A DNA stretch of 64,000 bases from Metarhizobium sp964253915 (GCF_964253915.1 NZ_CAXUSG020000011.1:62001-126000), one strand, 5' to 3'; numbered from the stretch's first letter, positions 17,770 to 26,425 are shown. Program-made: numbers and translations. Notes: generated from the letters alone by a model not told the origin.

Positions 17770-18981
17770 TCAGTTGAGGTACGGTTCGGCCTTCACCGGC
17801 AGGCGCCAGATGGTGAAGTTCGGCACATCGGGGTCCTTGAAGTTCATGTCGCCATCCACCCACAGGTGAAGGTGGTTGGAGATGACATGCAGCGTGCCGT
17901 CGGGCGCCCAGGCGAGCGTGTCCGGCCAGACCATTTCGGGATGATAGGCAACCTGGCTGAGGCGCCGGGTGTTGGTGTCGTATTTGAGCACGCCGTTCAG
18001 CTGCAGCGCGGTCAGGTAGATATTGCCGGCCTTGTCGGCCGTCAGGCCGTCGGTGTTGGAGGGCAGCACCACTTCGACGCGCACGGCGGCCTGAAGTTCG
18101 GACTCCGAAACGCTTGCATCACGCAGCAACGCCGTCGGCAGGGAATAGAGCGTGTTGCCGGTCAGGTTGGTCCAATAGAGCGTCTTGCGGTCGCCGGACA
18201 GCGCGATGCCGTCGGCGCCAGTGCGCATGCGGCCGTTCTTCAGCACCTGCCGTCCGTTGATGGCGAAGCTGAACTGGGCCTCGTCATTGGTGAACTTCGA
18301 GGCGTTCAGGACCCGCCGTGCGGTGTTGGCCTTCTTGTCGTAAACGATCAGGCCGCCGCAGAGCGGATCGGCGAAGATACCGCTGTCGGCGATATAGGCA
18401 AAGCCGGACTCGTTATCGACGACCACGTCGTTGAGGAAGGAGCATTTCTTGTCGGAAAGCTCCGGACCGAATTCCAGGCGCTGGACTTCCTTGTTGGCCT
18501 TGATGTCCCAAAGCACCAGCTTTTCATCTTTCGGGCCAGAGGCTGCACCGGCGATATGGCCCTGGTCGAGCATCCACATCACGTCGTTCTCATCGACCTC
18601 GAAACCGAGGACCGCCTTCAGGCCCGCCTCGTTGGACACGGCGTTGAGCTCTGCGGAGGGAAACGCCTCCAGTTCATAGCTCTCGCCGGTTTTGACCAGC
18701 TTCGAGACCGTTGCCGGCATGTCGGCGCCGCCCCAGCGGGCCGCCGTTACATACATGGCGCCAGTGGAATCGAATTTCAGGCCCTGGACCAATGTCTTGC
18801 CGAACAGCGGGCTTGCCTGCCACTTGGCGGCGGCTTCGGCATTGTCGACCTTGTAGGTCAGGCTGTTCCAGCGGACGACGGGCTCGACGCCTTTGTCATC
18901 CGCGCGTGCTGTGCCGGTGATCGGCACCGCGATGGAAAGGACCGCAAATGCAGCGGCCATGCGTATTCCGGCAATTCTCAT
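17770..18981 (-). CDS. Secreted yellow/major royal jelly-like beta-propeller protein
   Basis: This 403-residue protein has a signal peptide (about 27 residues, ending ARA) and the MRJP/yellow family features FLNDVVVDNESGFAYIADSG and DPLCGGLIVYD, then NTDGLTADKAGNIYLTALQ. Bacterial members are six-bladed propellers related to SMP-30 lactonases, usually of unknown activity. It is the first gene of the TRAP sugar-acid operon and is probably periplasmic. A lactonase or isomerase preparing the TRAP substrate is a reasonable guess but unproven. GGGAGGGG precedes the ATG. Confidence 0.82.
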   Translation of the reverse strand: MRIAGIRMAAAFAVLSIAVPITGTARADDKGVEPVVRWNSLTYKVDNAEAAAKWQASPLFGKTLVQGLKFDSTGAMYVTAARWGGADMPATVSKLVKTGESYELEAFPSAELNAVSNEAGLKAVLGFEVDENDVMWMLDQGHIAGAASGPKDEKLVLWDIKANKEVQRLEFGPELSDKKCSFLNDVVVDNESGFAYIADSGIFADPLCGGLIVYDKKANTARRVLNASKFTNDEAQFSFAINGRQVLKNGRMRTGADGIALSGDRKTLYWTNLTGNTLYSLPTALLRDASVSESELQAAVRVEVVLPSNTDGLTADKAGNIYLTALQLNGVLKYDTNTRRLSQVAYHPEMVWPDTLAWAPDGTLHVISNHLHLWVDGDMNFKDPDVPNFTIWRLPVKAEPYLN

Positions 18982-19025
18982 GATATATCCCCTCCCAGGA
19001 ATTGGCGCTTCAATTTCCTCCGCCT

Positions 19026-19066
19026 AACTGCTACCTTAGGCAGTAGTTGAAACTAAGGTAGCAGTT
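19026..19066. promoter_or_regulatory. 14-bp inverted repeat in divergent promoter region
   Basis: AACTGCTACCTTAG (19026-19039) and CTAAGGTAGCAGTT (19053-19066) are perfect inverse copies separated by 13 nt, in the 112-nt gap between the MRJP/TRAP operon and the divergent GntR gene. The arms are long and exact. This is a strong candidate operator for the GntR protein at 19094, probably controlling both directions. Confidence 0.8.
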
Positions 19067-19093
19067 TTCCGACTGCTGTAAAGGGGGGTCTGC

Positions 19094-19864
19094 ATGTCTG
19101 TGTCCAAAACGTCGCCGGAGAACCGGCGTGGAGAAAATCAGGAGGGTCGAAAAGGGGCAGGCCGGCTGGTGCGCCCGGCGCTGCTGGTCGATGAGGTGAT
19201 GCGCTCCATCCGCGACATGATCGTCGACGGGCGGGTGCGGCCGGGTGAGCGCCTGTCCGAAAACGCCCTTGCGACCGAATTGGGGGTTTCGACGACGCCG
19301 GTCCGCGAAGCTATTGCCCTCCTGCGCCGCCAGGGCCTGGTGACCGTGCAGCCGCAGTCGGGAACCTATGTGTTCGAATTGCAGCCGGGGGAATTGAACC
19401 GCCTGTGCGAGTTGCGGTTCGCGCTGGAACCGTCCGCCGTGCAGCTGGCGTTGGAGAACCCGGATTCGTCGCTGCCCGACCAGCTCGATCGTATCGTCGC
19501 CGAGATGCAAAAAGCCCAGGCCGAAGGCCGCGTCAGGGACTATCTGACGCTGGATACCGATTTCCACGATGCGATCATCGCCGCTTCGGGCAATGATTAT
19601 TTCAACAGCGCCTATGCCCTTATCGGTGCCAAGATGGCGGCGCTGCGCAACCGTCTGGGCAGCGATCCGCATCATATGGAAAAATCGATGCGCGAGCATA
19701 TCGAGATCGCCGAGGCGATTCGCGCCCGCGATCTCGGCCGCGCCGTCGGCATCCTTGTCCGGCACATCGCCCGCAAGGAAGGCTCCTATTGGGAACATCT
19801 CGATCCGCAGGATCCGAGCCGGCTTGAGCGCACGCCGCTGAATACGCAGCTTTTTCAGGAATAA
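19094..19864 (+). CDS. GntR-family regulator with FCD domain
   Basis: This 256-residue protein has a basic N-terminal tail of about 30 residues. A winged helix-turn-helix follows (about 33-100; ATELGVSTTPVREAIALLRR), then an FCD domain with the metal-site pattern DTDFHDAII and later histidines (DPHHMEKSMREH). It is divergent from the TRAP sugar-acid operon and sits next to the 14-bp inverted repeat, so it probably represses that operon until a pathway acid binds the FCD pocket. Confidence 0.9.
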   Translation: MSVSKTSPENRRGENQEGRKGAGRLVRPALLVDEVMRSIRDMIVDGRVRPGERLSENALATELGVSTTPVREAIALLRRQGLVTVQPQSGTYVFELQPGELNRLCELRFALEPSAVQLALENPDSSLPDQLDRIVAEMQKAQAEGRVRDYLTLDTDFHDAIIAASGNDYFNSAYALIGAKMAALRNRLGSDPHHMEKSMREHIEIAEAIRARDLGRAVGILVRHIARKEGSYWEHLDPQDPSRLERTPLNTQLFQE

Positions 19865-19891
19865 GCTTTCCAACATCACCGCTCCTTTTCA

Positions 19892-19928
19892 GCCGCCTTG
19901 CTTCTCAAGCTTGGCGGCGAGACTTTTT
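19892..19928 (+). terminator. Rho-independent terminator after the GntR gene
   Basis: GCCGCC (19892-19897) pairs with GGCGGC (19913-19918), with an inner CTT/AAG pairing. A TTTTT run follows at 19924-19928. It lies 28 nt after the GntR stop codon. Confidence 0.6.
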
Positions 19929-19936
19929 GCGCCCTA

Positions 19937-19972
19937 TTGACATAATTCTGGTATTGAATATCTGATATACCA
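19937..19972 (+). promoter_or_regulatory. Promoter with 24-bp operator, ABC importer A
   Basis: TTGACA at 19937-19942 is a good -35 box. A 24-bp element at 19949-19972 (begins TGGTATTGAA, ends TGATATACCA) covers the expected -10 region. Its ends TGGTAT and ATACCA are inverted repeats. The same element, identical at 20 of 24 positions, lies at 24338-24361 in front of the SMP-30 gene. Binding would block RNA polymerase, as expected for a GntR repressor (FadR-type GT..AC core). Confidence 0.75.
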
Positions 19973-20008
19973 TATGGCAGATGGGAACTGCCAGTGGGAG
20001 ATTTGTTC

Positions 20009-21544
20009 ATGAGTGCTGGGCTTGCGGGTCACGTCGGTGATGCGCCCTTTTTGCTGGAGATTTCCGGCCTGTCGAAAAGCTGGGGTGCCACCCGGGCTGT
20101 CGATCGGGCGAGCTTTGCTCTTGGAGCCGGCGAGGTTCTTGCCCTGGTGGGAGAAAACGGCGCCGGAAAATCGACGCTGATGGCGTTGCTGTCGGGTGTT
20201 GCCCAGCCTGATGAAGGTGAAATCCGGCTTTCGGGCAAACAGGTGGAACTGTCGTCGCCGCAGATGGCGCGGGCCAATGGCATCGCCACGGTGTTTCAGG
20301 AGTTGAGCCTCGCCGAAAACCTGACGGTGATGGAAAACATCTATGCCGGGCGCCTGCCCTCAAGCTTCGGTTTTGTCGACAAGCGGCTTCTCAAGCGGCG
20401 GGCAAGCGAACTTTTCGAACTGCTTGGCCTCGCGATAGACCCGGAGGCGACGGTCGGTAGTCTGCCCGTCAGCTCGCGCCAGATCGTCGAGATCGCCAAG
20501 GCGGTTTCGCTCGATGCCAGGGTCCTGCTGCTGGACGAACCGACTTCGGCGCTGAACGCCGACGAGAAGGCCGCCTTGTTTTCGCTCGTCGGCCGGCTCA
20601 AGGCGAAGGGCACGGGCATCATCTACATCAGCCACCACCTGGATGAGGTGCTCGACCTCGCCGACCGCGTGGTCGTTCTGCGGGATGGCCAGGTGGTCTC
20701 GACGACAGACTGCGCCGGAACCGACGCGAATGGGCTGGTACGGGACATGACCGGCCGCACCATCGATCCGTCGCTGATCGACCGTCGCGCTCCCTTCGAC
20801 GAGGTCCTGCTCGACATTGAAGGGCTTGGCGACGGGCGGGACGTCGAGGACATCTGGTTGTCCTTGCGTCGTGGCGAGATCGTTGCGCTTGCGGGACTGA
20901 TGGGGTCGGGGCGCAGCGCACTTGCCGAAATGATTGTCGGGCTGAGGAAACCGAGCGTCGGCTCCATCCGCCTTTCGGGGCAAGCCGTCACGCTGCACGG
21001 CATGAAAGCCGCGCAATATCTCGGCATTGGCTACATCCCGCCTGAGCGCAAGACGCAGGGCCTTTTCCTCGACATGTCGATCGCCGCCAATGTCGCGGCG
21101 GCAACGCTTCGCAGATCAACGCGCGCCGGCTTCGTGGATGAAGCATCGATGCGGCGCCGCGCGCAGGATTATGTCGGGCGGCTGTCGATCAAGGCCGGCG
21201 ATGTCGGTGTCACCTGCCGCGCCCTTTCGGGCGGCAACCAGCAGAAGGTGCTGTTTGCCAAATGGCTCGAAACCGAGCCGGCCCTCCTCGTGATCGAGGA
21301 GCCGACCAAGGGCGTGGATATCGCCGCCAAGCTCGATATCCACGCGGAACTCGTTTCCCTCGCCGCAGGCGGCGCCGGCATTCTGATGGTTTCTTCGGAC
21401 CTGCCGGAAATCCTTTCCATCGCCCATCGCGTGCTGGTCATGCACCGGGGGCGGATCGTCGGCGATCTCGATTGCCGTCAGACCACAGAACATCAAATCG
21501 TGGCCCTGGCATCGGGCCTTGCGGAGACGTCTCATGGCATCTAG
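20009..21544 (+). CDS. Sugar ABC importer ATPase (RbsA-like), importer A
   Basis: This 511-residue protein has two nucleotide-binding domains. The first has Walker A GENGAGKST at 48-56 and LLLDEPTSALNADE. The second has a degenerate Walker A (GLMGSGRSAL), signature LSGGNQQKVLFAK and LVIEEPTKGVDI. This is the usual RbsA/MglA layout. ATG 20009 is preceded by TGGGAG; a GTG at 19994 is less likely. It overlaps the downstream permease gene by 11 nt. Expression should come from the operator-covered promoter just upstream. Confidence 0.9.
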   Translation: MSAGLAGHVGDAPFLLEISGLSKSWGATRAVDRASFALGAGEVLALVGENGAGKSTLMALLSGVAQPDEGEIRLSGKQVELSSPQMARANGIATVFQELSLAENLTVMENIYAGRLPSSFGFVDKRLLKRRASELFELLGLAIDPEATVGSLPVSSRQIVEIAKAVSLDARVLLLDEPTSALNADEKAALFSLVGRLKAKGTGIIYISHHLDEVLDLADRVVVLRDGQVVSTTDCAGTDANGLVRDMTGRTIDPSLIDRRAPFDEVLLDIEGLGDGRDVEDIWLSLRRGEIVALAGLMGSGRSALAEMIVGLRKPSVGSIRLSGQAVTLHGMKAAQYLGIGYIPPERKTQGLFLDMSIAANVAAATLRRSTRAGFVDEASMRRRAQDYVGRLSIKAGDVGVTCRALSGGNQQKVLFAKWLETEPALLVIEEPTKGVDIAAKLDIHAELVSLAAGGAGILMVSSDLPEILSIAHRVLVMHRGRIVGDLDCRQTTEHQIVALASGLAETSHGI

Positions 21545-22496
21545 CCGAGTGTCGGCCCTGATGAGTGGTGCGCAGATGCGCGAACTCGTTCTTTTCATCC
21601 TCATTCTGGCAGTCGTCGTCGGCATGTCGATTGCCTCGCCGTTTTTCCTGTCGCTGGCCAATTTTCGCGCCATGGCAGCCGGCCTCGTGCCGACCGGCAT
21701 CATCGTCGTTGGCATGACCTATCTGCTGGTCAGCGGTGGGTTCGATCTTTCCGTGGGGTCGGTCATGGCGCTTGCCAGCACCGTGTGCGCCTATTTGTTG
21801 ACGCTGGGCTGGGGCATTCCCGGCGCGGTCGTTGCCGCCATGCTGCTTGGTGTGGGGATCGGCGCCATCAATGGCGTTCTGGTCACCCTGTTCCGGATCA
21901 ATCCGCTGATCGCCACGCTCGGCTCGATGTCGGTGGCGCGCGGTATCGCGTTGATCATGACCGAGGGTTTTTCCTTATCCAGCCTGCCGAAATCATTCGG
22001 GCTGGCCGGAAACTACACCCTTCTCGGCATGCCGATGATGGTGTGGCTGATGTTGGCCATCGTCCTTCTCGGCGATATCGGGCTGCGGCGCACCGCCTAT
22101 TTCCGCCAGATCTATTTCATCGGCAACAACGAGCAGGCGGCCCGCCTTTCGGGGATCAATGTGGCGGGTGTGCGCCTGGTTGCCTACGCGCTGAGCGGCT
22201 TGCTCGCCGCCGTGGCCGGCGTCCTGCTCGCCTCGCGGCTGATGAGCGGCACCCCGACAGCCGGCAGCGGGCTGGAGCTTCAGGTTCTGGCCGCAGCCGT
22301 GATCGGTGGTGCTTCGCTCAAGGGCGGCGAAGGCACCGTGCTCGGCGCGTTTCTCGGGGCGGTGTTCGTGGCGCTGGTCAACAACGCCATGACCATGCTC
22401 GCCGTCTCCATCTACTGGCAGATGATCGTGACCGGCGGAATCCTGGTCGCGGCCGTCGGCATCGACATGCTGGGCCGGCGCAACCGCCCGACCTGA
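21534..22496 (+). CDS. Sugar ABC importer permease (RbsC-like), importer A
   Basis: This 320-residue membrane protein has the family motif SGGFDLSVGSVMALASTV and the C-terminal VIGGASLKGGEGTVLGAFLGA. It is the only permease in this operon, so it probably forms a homodimer. Its ATG lies inside the last codons of the ATPase gene (11-nt overlap). The binding protein follows 50 nt downstream. Confidence 0.9.
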   Translation: MASSRVSALMSGAQMRELVLFILILAVVVGMSIASPFFLSLANFRAMAAGLVPTGIIVVGMTYLLVSGGFDLSVGSVMALASTVCAYLLTLGWGIPGAVVAAMLLGVGIGAINGVLVTLFRINPLIATLGSMSVARGIALIMTEGFSLSSLPKSFGLAGNYTLLGMPMMVWLMLAIVLLGDIGLRRTAYFRQIYFIGNNEQAARLSGINVAGVRLVAYALSGLLAAVAGVLLASRLMSGTPTAGSGLELQVLAAAVIGGASLKGGEGTVLGAFLGAVFVALVNNAMTMLAVSIYWQMIVTGGILVAAVGIDMLGRRNRPT

Positions 22497-22546
22497 GGAA
22501 TCTCGCCGCCGGAATGAGCCGGCGGCATCAAATGGGAGGAATGGAA

Positions 22547-23560
22547 ATGACATCGAACTGCGGTGCGGATGGAGAAAAGATCTCCCTCAACCGGCGCAAT
22601 TTTTTAGGCGCGGCGACGGCGGCCGGCATTGGCGGCATGATGCTGCCCGCCTTCAGCAAGGAGGCGCTCGCCCAGGGCAGCGGGCTTGAATATGTCTTCC
22701 TGTCGGTCGTGACCCAGGTGCCGTTCTGGGCCGACCACAAGGCCGGGCTGGACGATGCAGCCAAGGCGCTCAACGTGAAAACCACGTTTACCGGCCCGCT
22801 TGATTTCGATACCGCCGGGCAGGCGCGCCAGCTGGACGAAATCATCGCCCGCCAACCGGGCGGCATCCTGATTTTCCCGGGCGATGCGGCAGCTCTTGCG
22901 GAAGGCGTCAATCGCGCCGTCGATGCCGGCATTCCCGTCGCGATGATCATCGGCGATATTCCCGATTCGCGCCGCACGCTGCATCTGGGCATCTCCAATT
23001 TCGAGGCGGGCAAGGTCGGCGGGGAACTGCTGGCACAGGCCATCGGCGGCAAGGGCAAGGTTCTGCTCGGCACCTTCCCGTCGCCTGCGACGCTCGAACG
23101 TGTCGAAGGCTACAAGACCGTGTTCAAGGACAAGTATTCCGAGATCGAAGTGGTCGACGTCGTCAACGACAAGGCCGACCCGTCCTTCGCGCCAACGGCC
23201 TATGCGCAGGCCATCCAGGCGCATCCTGACGTCGTTGGCATTGGTGGCACGGATGGCGATTCCGGCAAGGGGGCGGCAATCGCCGTCAACGAGGCCGGCA
23301 AGAAGGGCGCGATCAAGATCGTCGCCATGGACCGCAATTCGGACATGCTGCCCTACATCGAAGATGGCACGATCCATGGCTCGGTGGCGCAGAAGTCCTA
23401 CACGGAATCCTATCTCGCCGTTCACCTGCTGCATTGGCTCAACACCAATGCGGTGCATATGGTCAAGGATGCCAAGGCCTCGGGCATCAATCCGCTGCCG
23501 GAATCGATCCTGACCGGCGTCGTGCCGGTGACCAAGGAGAATGTTGCGCAGTTTCTTTAG
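22547..23560 (+). CDS. Sugar-binding protein with twin-arginine signal, importer A
   Basis: This 337-residue ribose-type periplasmic binding protein has an export signal of the Tat class: SLNRRNFLG with Arg16-Arg17, a weakly hydrophobic AATAAGIGGMMLPA core and a cleavage site after ALA (about residue 42). Most sugar-binding proteins are Sec-exported unfolded, so this one may bind a cofactor or fold in the cytoplasm. ATG 22547 is chosen over 22541 because GGGAGG ends 7 nt before it. It is the last gene of importer A. Confidence 0.87.
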   Translation: MTSNCGADGEKISLNRRNFLGAATAAGIGGMMLPAFSKEALAQGSGLEYVFLSVVTQVPFWADHKAGLDDAAKALNVKTTFTGPLDFDTAGQARQLDEIIARQPGGILIFPGDAAALAEGVNRAVDAGIPVAMIIGDIPDSRRTLHLGISNFEAGKVGGELLAQAIGGKGKVLLGTFPSPATLERVEGYKTVFKDKYSEIEVVDVVNDKADPSFAPTAYAQAIQAHPDVVGIGGTDGDSGKGAAIAVNEAGKKGAIKIVAMDRNSDMLPYIEDGTIHGSVAQKSYTESYLAVHLLHWLNTNAVHMVKDAKASGINPLPESILTGVVPVTKENVAQFL

Positions 23561-23572
23561 GCGGTGGACCGG

Positions 23573-23602
23573 GAGGCCTGTTTCCGAAGGGAAGCGGGCC
23601 TC
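23573..23602 (+). terminator. Hairpin after importer A
   Basis: GAGGCC (23573-23578) pairs with GGCCTC (23597-23602), and inner TTTCC pairs with GGGAA, giving a long imperfect stem closed by a 4-nt loop. It is 13 nt past the binding-protein stop and is followed by TTCTCG. It separates convergent genes. Confidence 0.5.
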
Positions 23603-23620
23603 TTCTCGATAGGTCCGGTG

Positions 23621-24298
23621 TCAGCCGGCTTTATCAGCGGCGGCGATATCCTCTATGGTCGAGGAATAGGTGCGTTTGGTGCGATCGATATGCTGGTCGA
23701 GAATATCGAGGCTGGCGGCGACATCCCCCTTGCCGAGCAGATCGACAATGACCTTATGCTCGTGGAAGGATTTTTCCGTGTGCTGCGGTTTCTGGGCCAG
23801 GTGGGTGCGAAGTGCCGCGATCTTGCCGACATGCATCCTGTAGGTTTCCAGGAGGTGGGAATTGCCGCAATGCTCGAGAAACCTCAAGTGAAACAATGTG
23901 TCGGCGGTGAGATAGGCGCGGATATCGCCGGCGTCGAGTGACGCCGTCATTTGGTCGAGCACGTCAGCAAGAGACAGCAGCAAGGCTTCGGGGTTGCGCC
24001 GCATGGCGAACTTGAGCGCGCCGGCCTCCAGCGCTTGCCGCAACTCGCACATTTCCCGGATTTCTTCTGCAGAAAGCGTGAAGACAGTCAGCCCGCGCGG
24101 CGGCGAAAACCGCACTAGGCCTTCCAGCCGCAACTGCGCCAAAGCCTCGCGTACGGGTGTCTTGGACACACCCAGGCGTTCCGCCAGCTGCCGTTCGGAA
24201 ACCTCCTCCCCGAGGCCCAGATCACCGGCGATGATCGCCTCGCGGATACGTCCGGCAACTTCGCCGGACATGGATTGCGGCCGTTCGATAGGCTTCAT
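23621..24298 (-). CDS. GntR-family regulator with FCD domain, first paralogue
   Basis: This 225-residue protein has an N-terminal winged helix (AERLGVSKTPVREALAQLRL) and an FCD domain (TLFHLRFLEHCGN and later histidines). The start at MKPIERPQ is preceded by GGGGGGAA. It is roughly 45% identical by eye to the regulator at 31434-32099, beginning with the shared PIERP. It is divergent from the SMP-30 gene, and the 24-bp operator lies between them, so autoregulation and control of importer A and the SMP-30/importer B operon are expected. Confidence 0.9.
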   Translation of the reverse strand: MKPIERPQSMSGEVAGRIREAIIAGDLGLGEEVSERQLAERLGVSKTPVREALAQLRLEGLVRFSPPRGLTVFTLSAEEIREMCELRQALEAGALKFAMRRNPEALLLSLADVLDQMTASLDAGDIRAYLTADTLFHLRFLEHCGNSHLLETYRMHVGKIAALRTHLAQKPQHTEKSFHEHKVIVDLLGKGDVAASLDILDQHIDRTKRTYSSTIEDIAAADKAG

Positions 24299-24317
24299 TT
24301 TGTTCCCCCCAAGCCTG

Positions 24318-24361
24318 TTGACAGGCATCATGCGCATTGGTATTTGATATTTGGTATACCA
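24318..24361 (+). promoter_or_regulatory. Promoter with 24-bp operator, SMP-30/importer B operon
   Basis: TTGACA at 24318-24323 and TATTTG at 24341-24346 give a 17-bp spacer. The 24-bp operator at 24338-24361 (begins TGGTATTTGA, ends TGGTATACCA) covers the -10 box, and its last 10 bases form a perfect palindrome. It matches the element at 19949-19972 at 20 of 24 positions. It lies 72 bp before the SMP-30 start and 40 bp before the divergent GntR start. Confidence 0.8.
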
Positions 24362-24432
24362 GTTGATTGCGGCGATCTCAAGCGGGTTCTTTCACCCGAA
24401 AACGCCGGTTCAGCAGGGGAAGAGGAGGAGAC

Positions 24433-25314
24433 ATGCAAGCGACTGCCGTTGCCGATCTGGTCTGCGATTGCCGCAACCTTCATGGCGAAGGTGTGTTGTG
24501 GTCGGCCGAGCATGGCCTCCTGATGTGGGTCGATATCCATGGCAAGGCGCTCTGGACGCTTGAGCCGGTCTCCGGCGCCGCCGCCAGCCATGCACTCCCC
24601 GAGCGCCTGTGCTGCTTCGCGCCCCGCCGGGGAGAACCGTGGCATCGCATCCTGGCAGCCTTTGCCAGCGGTTTTGCGCTGTTCGACGTGCTGACCGGCG
24701 ACCGCCAGGAAATCGCTGCCTTCGAAGCGGACAAACCGACAACCCGCCTCAATGACGGTCGCACTGATCCCGCCGGCCGTTTCATCGCCGGCGGCATGGA
24801 TGAGGGCGATCCCATGCGACCGATCTCATCGGTGGTGATGGTGGATCGCGACCTGTCGGTGACCCCGCTTTTCGATGGCGTGGCCTGCGCCAATTCGACG
24901 TGTTTTTCGCCGGATGGGCGGCAGATGTATTTTGCCGACAGCCCGACGGGAAACATCGAGGTTTTCGACTACGACGCCACAGCCGGCGCCGTCTCCAATC
25001 GGCGCATGTTGGCGCAGACGAAGGGCGTACCGGACGGATCCTGTGTCGATGCCGAGGGGTATGTCTGGAACGCTGTCTGGGAGGGGTATCGCGTCGAGCG
25101 CTACGCGCCGGACGGCCGTCTCGACCGGATCGTCGACGTGCCTGTCGCGAAGCCGACATGCTGCGATTTCGGCGGGCCGGATCTGCAGACCCTTTACATC
25201 ACGACGTCACGGCTGGGCTCGGAGGAAGCGTTTTTGGCGCGCGAGCCGTTGTCGGGCGGATTGTTTGCCTATCGTGCCGATGTCCGGGGTGTGCCCGGAA
25301 GGCCGTTCGGCTGA
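24433..25314 (+). CDS. SMP-30/gluconolactonase family protein
   Basis: This 293-residue six-bladed propeller has the SMP-30 hallmarks: Glu19 in LHGEGVLW as metal ligand, TTRLNDGRTDPAGRF, CFSPDGRQMYFADS and KGVPDGSCVDAEGYVWNAVW. The family hydrolyses sugar-acid lactones using a divalent metal. No signal peptide is present. ATG 24433 follows GAGGAGGAG. It is the first gene of the operon with importer B, and probably opens a lactone made from the imported sugar. Confidence 0.87.
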   Translation: MQATAVADLVCDCRNLHGEGVLWSAEHGLLMWVDIHGKALWTLEPVSGAAASHALPERLCCFAPRRGEPWHRILAAFASGFALFDVLTGDRQEIAAFEADKPTTRLNDGRTDPAGRFIAGGMDEGDPMRPISSVVMVDRDLSVTPLFDGVACANSTCFSPDGRQMYFADSPTGNIEVFDYDATAGAVSNRRMLAQTKGVPDGSCVDAEGYVWNAVWEGYRVERYAPDGRLDRIVDVPVAKPTCCDFGGPDLQTLYITTSRLGSEEAFLAREPLSGGLFAYRADVRGVPGRPFG

Positions 25315-25348
25315 AGCATAAACCATTGTCTTTGATCAGGAGGAGAAG

Positions 25349-26389
25349 ATGAAGACAGGATTGAAATCGCTCGTGATGGCTGCGGCCATCGCCCTTTCCG
25401 CCAGCGTTGCAGGCGGTGCGCTTGCTGCCGATTACGCTGCGCCCACCCCGCTCAAGGACGGCGCGCAGGCGCCAATCTCCAGCATCAAGGCGACGACGCC
25501 GTTTCGCATCGCCTACATGCCACCCGCGACCGAATTCAACTATTACATGGCCATCGGCGAGGGCATCAAGTCGGTGGCCGCAGAACGCGGCATCGAGACC
25601 TTCATGCTGGCCCCGCAGAGCGGCGCCGACATCAACGGCCAGATGGGCATGATCCAGGACGTCCTGACCCAGGATGTCGATGCCATCATCTTCGGCACGC
25701 ATGACGAAGCTGCTGCCGCCCCGCTGATCAAACAGGCGGTCGACAAGGGCATTGCCGTGGTGATGATCAACTCGGATATTCCGAACTTCCCGACGCCGAT
25801 CCACGGCGTCGTCGGCTACAAGCAGCGCAGCGGCACCCTTGCCCTTGCCGAATGGGCGGTGAAGCAGGCCGGCGGCAAGGACGTCAATGTCGGTGTGATC
25901 GAAGGCCAACCCGGCTATCACTCGACGGAGCGTGTCGGGGGCTTTCTCGATGGCATCAAGACCGCTGCCAACATCAAGGTCGTGACCTCGATCGATGGCA
26001 AGTGGAATGTCGAAGGCGGCAACACCGCCGGCATGGATATCCTGCAGTCGCACCCTGAAGTGAACGTCATCTTCGCTGCCAATGACTACATGGCGATCGG
26101 CGCCGCCCTTGCCGCCAAGGCCGCCGGTCGAACCGACCTGATGATCCTCGGCAATGATGGCGACACCGGTGGCCTGGAGCAGGTCAATGACGGTTCCATC
26201 ACCGCAACCGTCAACACCAGCCCCTATCTGATGGGCCAGTGGGCCGCCAAGGCGACGCTGGACGCGCTGGAAGGCAAGTTTGCCGGCGGCTTCATCGAAG
26301 TGCCGACCACCGTTGTCGACAAGGCCGGCGCACTCGCCGTGCTCAAGCAGCCTGATATGCTCTATCCCAAGCCGTCGAAGGCCTACTAA
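25349..26389 (+). CDS. Periplasmic sugar-binding protein, importer B
   Basis: This 346-residue ribose-type binding protein has a Sec signal peptide of about 27 residues ending ALA. Mature segments include IAYMPPATEFNYYMAIGEGI and VIFAANDYMAIGAALAA, typical of the Peripla_BP_4 hinge and ligand-contact regions. AGGAGGAG precedes the ATG. It follows the SMP-30 gene by 34 nt, and a strong hairpin separates it from its ATPase gene. Confidence 0.9.
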   Translation: MKTGLKSLVMAAAIALSASVAGGALAADYAAPTPLKDGAQAPISSIKATTPFRIAYMPPATEFNYYMAIGEGIKSVAAERGIETFMLAPQSGADINGQMGMIQDVLTQDVDAIIFGTHDEAAAAPLIKQAVDKGIAVVMINSDIPNFPTPIHGVVGYKQRSGTLALAEWAVKQAGGKDVNVGVIEGQPGYHSTERVGGFLDGIKTAANIKVVTSIDGKWNVEGGNTAGMDILQSHPEVNVIFAANDYMAIGAALAAKAAGRTDLMILGNDGDTGGLEQVNDGSITATVNTSPYLMGQWAAKATLDALEGKFAGGFIEVPTTVVDKAGALAVLKQPDMLYPKPSKAY

Positions 26390-26400
26390 CTAGCCATCAC

Positions 26401-26425
26401 TCCGGGCCGGTTCGGCCGGCCCGGA
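26401..26425 (+). terminator. Intercistronic hairpin after importer B binding protein
   Basis: TCCGGGCCGG (26401-26410) and CCGGCCCGGA (26416-26425) form a perfect 10-bp GC-rich stem with a 5-nt loop, followed by ACCTTTCTTTC. It is 11 nt after the binding-protein stop and 48 nt before the ATPase start. It suits partial termination or mRNA stabilisation. Confidence 0.65.

Noticed and set aside
21785..22540. Upstream extension of the Tat-type binding-protein frame
   Set aside because: It overlaps the permease gene; a good ribosome site and Tat signal fix the start at 22547.
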